A stretch of DNA of 36,848 nucleotides, taken from assembly GCA_934229335.1 (NCBI GenBank), contig CAKQDQ010000013.1, positions 1-36,848 on the forward strand. Direction: 5' to 3'. Below, in pieces: positions 33,110-36,848 of the stretch (position 1 is its first letter; each line of letters begins with the position of its first letter). The notes under the pieces were generated by a model that had not been told where the DNA came from, did not search any database, and saw nothing but the letters and a program-made list of their open reading frames with translations. The stretch comes from an uncultured Prevotella sp. (GTDB taxonomy: Bacteria; Bacteroidota; Bacteroidia; Bacteroidales; Bacteroidaceae). Made by a program: the position numbers and the translations under genes.

Positions 33110-34654
33110 TTACATTTCGCCGAGAGCCTTCTTTAATGCTGTCTCACTGAGCTTCATGTCTATCTCCGCGTCAATCTTCTGCGTTTGCGCTTGTAGCCAT
33201 GATGTTTGCGCAGCCATAACGTCTGTTGTTTGCATTACGCCCTCTTTGAACCCGATGTTGGCGCATCGTAGGTTCTCTTCAGCCCGCTCTATGTTCTTCT
33301 TTGCTGTTGCAAGATTCTTTGATGACTCTCTGACTTTGAAGTTACACTGGTTTATCTGTAGCTCTACAAGTTCTTGAGCCTCCTGTAATTTTAGTTCGGC
33401 AAGCGTGGTAGCACATTTGGTCGCTCTTACGTTGTAAGTAGCTTCTCCCCAGTCAAGCACAGGTATTCTCACCATGACGCCGATATTAAAAGCTCCTTTG
33501 AATTTGCGTTCAAAGCTGTTGTAGACACTTGGGTTAGAGAAAACGGCACCTGTCATCAGTGCTACTTGTGGCATATATCCTGCTTGTGCTATTTTAGTCT
33601 GTTGCTTAGAAAGGTCTATAGCGTTAGTAAGCAGCTGTAGTTCGTGTCTTTTTTCAAATGCTGTTGACACGTTGTATGTCCCCATAGGCTCTGCTGTCAG
33701 TTCCTCGCTGTTCTCGTCTTCGAGAGTTATGTCGCTGTCAAGTGCCATTCCGCATAGCTGACATAGGCTCATCTTAGCAAGTGCCAAGCCATTATCCACC
33801 TTAGCTTTAGTCATGTCAGCCTCGTTAACCGCAACGCTCACCTTCAGTCCGTCGGCTCTTGTAGCAACGCCGTTGGCAATCATCTTCTGCACGTCACTTT
33901 CTAATTTCTTTACGAGTTCGAGGTAGTTCTCTGCCAAACGTTGCTTTTGTCGCAGTGAAACGACAGTCCAATATGTATTGTCAATACTGAAGATAACATT
34001 GTCTTCTGTAGCTTCAATAGTGGTGTTTGCCATTTTGTCCGCTATGTCCGCCATTTTATTACCAGCAGTTATTGCTCCACCCATATATATAGGTTGAGTT
34101 ATTATGGCAGATGCAGTGAACATATGGTGTGTATTAGTGTTGAAAGCGTCCACAATTTGTTGTCCAAGTGCATCACCAGCTTGTGCCAACTGGTTCGCCA
34201 TCTCTTGTCCTAATTGTCCGAAAGCGACTCCAGCTTTATTAGCAATATTACCAAAAGCCTGTGCTTGTGCAGGGGTAATAATTCCCTGTGCTGCCATTTG
34301 TTGTATGGTAGCAGACACGTTTTGCCCCATTTGTCCGGTGATAGGAGCGAGCTTTCCGCCTAATGCTTGTGTAGCGTTTGTGCCAGCGTTGCTGAGCATG
34401 GCTTTTTGGTCATCACTGAGTAGCGAAATCTCTCTGCTGGAGTACATATATCCTCCAGTAACGTCAAGGTGCGGCAGATATTTCGTTCTTGCTGCCTTCT
34501 TAAGATTTTCTGTCGTAGTCTTCTTCACCTTTGCCATGCTCATCTGCTTGTTTGCGCGTAAAGCACGTGCACGACAAGAGTCAAGTGACAGTGTCTCTGC
34601 GTTTGTTGGCGCGATGGCTAAGAGTGAGAAGAGTAGTGCTAATATCCTATTCAT
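33110..34654 (-). CDS. TolC-family outer-membrane channel
   Basis: 514-residue outer-membrane efflux protein. I choose the start at 34654 (MNRILALLFSLLAIAPTNAE, a clean signal peptide) over the open frame to 34711, which would cross the promoter. The two duplicated OEP repeats are present, with DSCRARALRANKQMSMAK at the start of the first and the ITQPIYMGGAITAGNK edge. In the second, VRIPVLDWGEATYNV is the matching element. Between the first helix pair and the barrel strand lies an Ala/Gln/Gly-rich insert (about residues 90-172). The gene is first in the exporter operon (TolC, HlyD, two permeases, UraA, S41). Confidence 0.9.
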   Translation of the reverse strand: MNRILALLFSLLAIAPTNAETLSLDSCRARALRANKQMSMAKVKKTTTENLKKAARTKYLPHLDVTGGYMYSSREISLLSDDQKAMLSNAGTNATQALGGKLAPITGQMGQNVSATIQQMAAQGIITPAQAQAFGNIANKAGVAFGQLGQEMANQLAQAGDALGQQIVDAFNTNTHHMFTASAIITQPIYMGGAITAGNKMADIADKMANTTIEATEDNVIFSIDNTYWTVVSLRQKQRLAENYLELVKKLESDVQKMIANGVATRADGLKVSVAVNEADMTKAKVDNGLALAKMSLCQLCGMALDSDITLEDENSEELTAEPMGTYNVSTAFEKRHELQLLTNAIDLSKQQTKIAQAGYMPQVALMTGAVFSNPSVYNSFERKFKGAFNIGVMVRIPVLDWGEATYNVRATKCATTLAELKLQEAQELVELQINQCNFKVRESSKNLATAKKNIERAEENLRCANIGFKEGVMQTTDVMAAQTSWLQAQTQKIDAEIDMKLSETALKKALGEM

Positions 34655-34680
34655 TATTGGTTTGTTATGTATATCGCTTG

Positions 34681-34712
34681 CAAAGTTAGCTATTTTTTGT
34701 AAAACAACCAAT
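34681..34712 (-). promoter_or_regulatory. Promoter for the TolC-HlyD-ABC exporter operon
   Basis: On the minus strand: ATTG (plus 34709-34712), a 20-nt spacer, then TAACTTTG (plus 34681-34688). The -7 half is exact and the -33 half has three of four bases. It sits in the 67-bp gap after the GT2 gene, so the exporter can be transcribed independently. Confidence 0.75.
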
Positions 34713-34721
34713 AAATGTTAC

Positions 34722-35492
34722 TTATTTTCTGATTAAGAACCAAAAGTGAACACATAATGTGCGTAATAAACCATAGTGCTTTACCATAATCTTAAAACGT
34801 TCTATCAGTGATGCTCTATGATTTTTTACTGACATTCCACCTTCAAGATACTTGCACAGTGTGAGGTGAGTGTTGTGCAAAGCTAACCCTTTCTCTTCTG
34901 CCATTTTCATTATTCTGATGCACCAATCCACATCAGCAGACAGACGATATGTTAGGTCGTATGGCGTAGCACGTGCCAAATCGGTTCGTGCGTAGAATGC
35001 TTGGTGACACACAAGCATTCCCATTTGAAACGATTTCCATGTAAGGTTCTCTGGTGGTTGCAGTCGTCTTTTACACAAGAAGTCGCCTCTTTCGTTAATT
35101 ATGTCAGTGTCTCCGTATATAACTCCAGGCAGTTCTTCGCTTTTATTGCGTTCCAACTGTCTCACAATCCTTTCTATTGTGGTATCGTCAGCGAGGCTGT
35201 CGCCAGCGTTAAGAAACACGAGATAGTCACCTTCCGCCATGTTTATAGCTTTGTTCATGGCGTCATACAGCCCCCCATCTTTTTCACTTGTCACGGTGAT
35301 ATGATGGTGACTGCCTTTCTCCTCACATTCTTTAGCGTACTGATTAGCGAGGTTCACGGTGCCGTCAGACGATAGTCCGTCTATTATATAATGGTTAATA
35401 TGCGCATACGTCTGCGTCTTCACGCTCTCAAGGGTGCGTGGTAGTTCTTTTTCTGCGTTGTATGTGCAGGTTAATATACAAAAGGTAAGCAT
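34722..35492 (-). CDS. Family 2 glycosyltransferase (outside the capsule cluster)
   Basis: 256-residue GT-A enzyme. It opens with MLTFCILTCTYNAEKELPRT, then YIIDGLSSDGTVNLA, the metal-site region YLVFLNAGDSLADD (about 90-103) and CHQAFYARTDLA with SADVDWCIRI on the acceptor side. I use the ATG at 35492. The open frame extends to a TTG at 35546, but that part has no family sequence and would overlap the upstream gene. It lies 40 bp after an SGNH hydrolase gene on the same strand, so the two may form an operon. It resembles the GT2 at 7465 in type but sits far from the polysaccharide genes. The acceptor is unknown. Confidence 0.9.
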   Translation of the reverse strand: MLTFCILTCTYNAEKELPRTLESVKTQTYAHINHYIIDGLSSDGTVNLANQYAKECEEKGSHHHITVTSEKDGGLYDAMNKAINMAEGDYLVFLNAGDSLADDTTIERIVRQLERNKSEELPGVIYGDTDIINERGDFLCKRRLQPPENLTWKSFQMGMLVCHQAFYARTDLARATPYDLTYRLSADVDWCIRIMKMAEEKGLALHNTHLTLCKYLEGGMSVKNHRASLIERFKIMVKHYGLLRTLCVHFWFLIRK

Positions 35493-35532
35493 TTCGTATC
35501 GTGGTTTGATAGACTCTTTTATATATTTATTT

Positions 35533-36342
35533 TTAATAAACAGCAATTCCGAGCAGTTGGTACATCAATGCCTTTGCCATGCGTTCGTGTCCCTTATTGT
35601 TAGGGTGTAGGCGGTCATTGTCCGCATTGTTGAAGTACTGTGCGTATTCATCAAGCATAGGATACAGCCCACATACAGCGTTAAGGTCAATTACAGGCAC
35701 CGCCCATACGTTGCCCACTTCCTTTGTCGCGTCAACATAGGCTTGCAGATACTCGCCACATTTGTTGGTATAGTCCTCAGAACACTGCCAGTTTGTGTCG
35801 CTGAGGTGGAAGTTCTGGCGGTGTATAGGAGTGAGAACGACAATCTGTTTCGTTGGGTACATACGTTTTATCTTATCCATCGCGATGTTAATTCTGCCTC
35901 GATAAGTATCTTTGTCCATGCATAGGTACTGACGTTTACGTGTTACCATCTCCTTAAGTTTGCCGTGACCGTACATTACCTGTTCCTCCTTCTCATCGTA
36001 CCATTTACCGAGACGCACCCCATTATTATAGTCATTCGTGCCCATAAGTATAATGATGGCGTCTACGGAATCCCCATGTTCCTTCATCAGTTTGTCTGCT
36101 TGACGTGGTATATCGTTCCATTGTCTGCCGCTAACAGCATATACGTATGGTGTAATGCCCAGCCACTTCTGTAACCAATTCCAATATTTATTATTAGAAG
36201 CCGTATTGCGTGGGTCGGTGATAGAGTCGCCGAAGTATGCCACTCTTTTCCCCTGCCAAGGGTGCTGCACCATTAGTTGGGCGTTGCTGTTAAGTGTTAG
36301 GGTGCAGAGCATGATGATAAGTGTTAGAATTCTTTTATGCAT
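35533..36342 (-). CDS. Exported SGNH/GDSL-type hydrolase
   Basis: 269-residue protein with a signal peptide (MHKRILTLIIMLCTLTLNSN, cleavage near Ala21) and a complete SGNH fold. Block I is FGDSIT (Ser40), block II SGRQWND (Gly72), block III LMGTNDYN (Asn103), and block V is DRLHPN (Asp243, His246). Relatives are esterases, including those that remove O-acetyl groups from cell-wall or plant glycans. The protein is expected in the periplasm or at the surface. It is transcribed from a strong promoter and followed by a GT2 gene. Substrate unknown. Confidence 0.9.
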   Translation of the reverse strand: MHKRILTLIIMLCTLTLNSNAQLMVQHPWQGKRVAYFGDSITDPRNTASNNKYWNWLQKWLGITPYVYAVSGRQWNDIPRQADKLMKEHGDSVDAIIILMGTNDYNNGVRLGKWYDEKEEQVMYGHGKLKEMVTRKRQYLCMDKDTYRGRINIAMDKIKRMYPTKQIVVLTPIHRQNFHLSDTNWQCSEDYTNKCGEYLQAYVDATKEVGNVWAVPVIDLNAVCGLYPMLDEYAQYFNNADNDRLHPNNKGHERMAKALMYQLLGIAVY

Positions 36343-36415
36343 AGAGACTTTGATGTTTATTAAATAAAATATGTATGTATAGGAGTATGCCTCCTTTGTG
36401 GTTTCTATTCGCTTG

Positions 36416-36447
36416 CAAAGTTATACTATTTTTAACGTAAATCCAAA
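36416..36447 (-). promoter_or_regulatory. Bacteroidetes-type promoter for the SGNH hydrolase gene
   Basis: On the minus strand: TTTG (plus 36444-36447), a 20-nt spacer, then TAACTTTG (plus 36416-36423). This is an exact match to TTTG-N19-21-TAnnTTTG. The start codon is about 74 nt downstream. Confidence 0.82.
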
Positions 36448-36502
36448 TAATTCGTAGATTATTTTTTGTGAAGCTTATTGGGTAGAAAATGATACAGAAA
36501 TC

Positions 36503-36543
36503 GCCATTTTGTGACAATATGACTGTGATTTCGACAAAATGGC
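36503..36543. promoter_or_regulatory. Inverted repeat upstream of clpB, candidate operator
   Basis: Perfect 10-bp arms GCCATTTTGT (36503-36512) and ACAAAATGGC (36534-36543), separated by 21 nt. It is centred about 95 nt before the clpB start. The arms do not match CIRCE or a CtsR site. It has no following T-tract, so it is more like a protein-binding site than a terminator. A weak TATACTTTG element follows at 36563-36571. Confidence 0.45.
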
Positions 36544-36617
36544 ACTACAAATAGCGGTGGTATATACTTTGAGAAGAAGGAAGCAGAAACATAAATTAAA
36601 AAAGAAAGGAGTTAGTT

Positions 36618-36848
36618 ATGATGATGAATCAACCAGAAATGACAAACAAAGAGGCTCTGCAACGGTTTGCAAAGAACCTTGTTGGCGATGCTAAGGCAGG
36701 CAAGCTTGACCCTGTCATAGGCAGAGACGATGAGATTCGTCGTGTGTTGCAGATTCTCTCTCGTAGAACAAAGAATAACCCTATACTTATAGGTGAGCCT
36801 GGTACAGGTAAGACAGCCATAGCAGAGGGACTTGCACAGCGTATAGTC
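36618..36848 (+). CDS. clpB: ClpB-type AAA+ disaggregase, N-terminal fragment
   Basis: The gene runs off the right edge after 77 codons. It starts ATG ATG ATG at 36618 behind an excellent Shine-Dalgarno AAAGGAG (36605-36611), which is unusual in this window. The visible part is [20 protein letters not shown], then [20 protein letters not shown] and Walker A GEPGTGKT (59-66), the first AAA domain of Hsp100/ClpB. The Clp N-domain of about 140 residues that normally precedes this part is missing. No open frame upstream could supply it. The layout resembles the short ClpB made from an internal start in E. coli. The protein should dissolve aggregates with DnaK. Confidence 0.85.
   Translation, partial: MMMNQPEMTNKEALQRFAKNLVGDAKAGKLDPVIGRDDEIRRVLQILSRRTKNNPILIGEPGTGKTAIAEGLAQRIV

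Noticed and set aside
34655..34711. Extended start of the TolC-like protein at 34711.
   Set aside because: It would read through the predicted promoter at 34681-34712 and place 19 unrelated residues before a good signal peptide.
34104..34736. 210-codon plus-strand reading frame opposite the TolC-like gene.
   Set aside because: It is antisense to a well-supported gene, follows its codon bias in mirror form, and is rich in Cys and Ala with no recognisable domain.
36541..36555. Sigma-54-like promoter before clpB (TGGCAC followed by TAGC).
   Set aside because: The GG-to-GC spacing is 11 nt instead of 10 and the second half does not match TTGC.

Overview
The window reads as a chromosome segment of a Bacteroidales bacterium, most likely Prevotella-like. 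The evidence is a repeated Bacteroidetes-type promoter (TTTG or ATTG, 19-20 nt, TAnnTTTG, seen at five sites and in partial form at three more), few Shine-Dalgarno sequences, SusC-like TonB-receptor biology with surface lipoproteins, XusB-like (DUF4374-like) lipoproteins, and moderate GC with AT-rich spacers. No tRNA, rRNA, CRISPR array, insertion sequence or phage gene was seen.

Region 1 (1-10233) is the downstream part of a surface-polysaccharide (capsule or O-antigen) cluster. It holds the C-terminus of a Wzx-type flippase, two hexapeptide acyltransferases, two GT4 glycosyltransferases, a GT2-like transferase, a LicD phosphotransferase, a nucleotidyltransferase-aminotransferase fusion, a GT2 enzyme, and two initiating phosphoglycosyl transferases: a polytopic WecA/TagO type on the minus strand and a monotopic PglC/WbaP type on the plus strand. 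Several genes overlap by 4-13 nt, so the core behaves as one operon. LicD and the fusion protein together look like a module that makes, activates and transfers a phospho-amino-alcohol (phosphoethanolamine-like) group.

Region 2 (10234-14502) is housekeeping: malate dehydrogenase, a long Xaa-Pro aminopeptidase, and a PD-(D/E)XK Rpn-type protein that carries a perfect 12-copy, 12-bp minisatellite. Clear hairpin terminators separate the units.

Region 3 (14571-20550) is a minus-strand operon: TonB-dependent receptor, two paralogous DUF4374-like lipoproteins, and a nitroreductase-family protein with a signal peptide. The order resembles the xenosiderophore utilisation system XusABC of Bacteroides, but the inner-membrane PepSY protein is absent and an exported flavin-reductase-like protein sits in its place. 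A leader of about 280 nt with hairpins and an attenuator-like terminator precedes it.

Region 4 (20767-27395) holds an ABCG-like half-transporter paired with a small lipoprotein (minus strand), then a large exported TlpA/thioredoxin-fold protein (plus strand).

Region 5 (27389-36447) is minus strand: SGNH hydrolase, GT2 glycosyltransferase, then a TolC-HlyD-ABC permease-ABC permease exporter that lacks an ATPase gene, followed by a UraA-type permease and an S41 lipoprotein peptidase.

Region 6 (36503-36848) is a stress-gene start: an inverted repeat followed by the 5' end of a ClpB-type AAA+ disaggregase that lacks the usual N-domain.
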